64,000 bases of DNA from contig OY723286.1 in NCBI GenBank assembly GCA_963210315.1, positions 2,108,001 to 2,172,000 on the forward strand, in the 5' to 3' direction. Below are positions 63,753 to 64,000 of the stretch, in pieces; the first letter of the stretch is position 1, and each line of letters begins with the position of its first letter. This DNA is from Rhynchopus euleeides. Lineage: Eukaryota; Euglenozoa; Diplonemea; Diplonemida; Diplonemidae. A program made the position numbers and the translations under genes. Below the pieces are notes generated by a model. It was given only the letters and a program-made list of their open reading frames with translations. It was not told where the DNA came from and did no database searches.

Positions 63753-64000
63753 CCCCCCCCCCCCCCCGCCATACTCCCACCCCCCTCCCACGCCGGATCT
63801 GTAGATCTGTCGCGGATTCGGCACGATAGTGCTTGCCGCCTCACGAGGCGATTTCACCTCTTAGGGGGACAGCACCACTCCACACCGCACAGGCACTCCG
63901 ACCATCCACAGCCCCTCTCCCACCCCCATGCCATGCGGAGCAGCAGCCCCGCTCGCTAGGTGAAGCCATTGGGTGGAACGGGTGAGAGGGAGGGAGAGAC
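63753..64000. other. Window end, no gene recognised
   Basis: C run followed by mixed sequence; nothing recognised. Confidence 0.5.

Overview
The window is nuclear DNA of a GC-rich, repeat-laden protist. Evidence for this is intron-bearing genes with GT-AG junctions and acceptors such as TTTTTGACAG, a eukaryotic protein repertoire (CLC exchanger with CBS domains, LAMMER/CLK kinase, a Cache-HAMP-cyclase-like receptor) and dense eukaryotic transposable elements. An alveolate or stramenopile alga would fit, but the sequence does not fix the taxon.

Three host genes are well supported, all on the + strand: a CLC chloride/proton exchanger (860-4780), a two-pass receptor with a degenerate class III cyclase domain (10206-12984) and a CLK/LAMMER kinase (50543-52385). 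They share no obvious pathway. Almost everything between them is mobile or repeated DNA.

The mobile fraction can be resolved by target-site duplications (TSDs). It includes an apparently intact hAT transposon with an 8-bp TSD (31723-36316) and a deleted hAT relative (54695-55903). The relative's unoccupied target is still present at 26881-26888 in a duplicated copy of the same segment. A 5'-truncated LINE (45858-50053) sits inside a giant-hairpin foldback element (45381-50108), and a solo foldback lies at 30996-31526; both foldbacks have 5-bp TSDs. A MULE-like insertion with a 9-bp TSD (42528-43382) splits a reading frame. A PIF/Harbinger-like 1-kb element has a TAA TSD (16548-17547), and two elements with CACGGTGG termini have 2-bp TSDs (5976-9323, 13642-15763). 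At least six terminal-repeat families insert at TA; one is present five times, with one copy inside another.

Smaller dispersed repeats are layered on top. There are sixteen copies of a GC-rich hairpin, mostly paired. Eight copies of a GACCCCA..ACGATCCGC motif and four copies of a GCTCGGTGCRACC motif are present. There are also GC palindromes with GAAG loops next to A/T runs, and two inverted arrays of TTTTCGCGCGAAAA. Two segments (0.6 and 1.2 kb) are duplicated. Several elements carry small unidentified reading frames, including basic-tailed proteins, an interrupted gene and possible captured exons. These are the likeliest places for undescribed biology.

All calls come from reading the sequence. 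No database search, alignment or transcript data were available, so family names below the level of clear motifs are inference.
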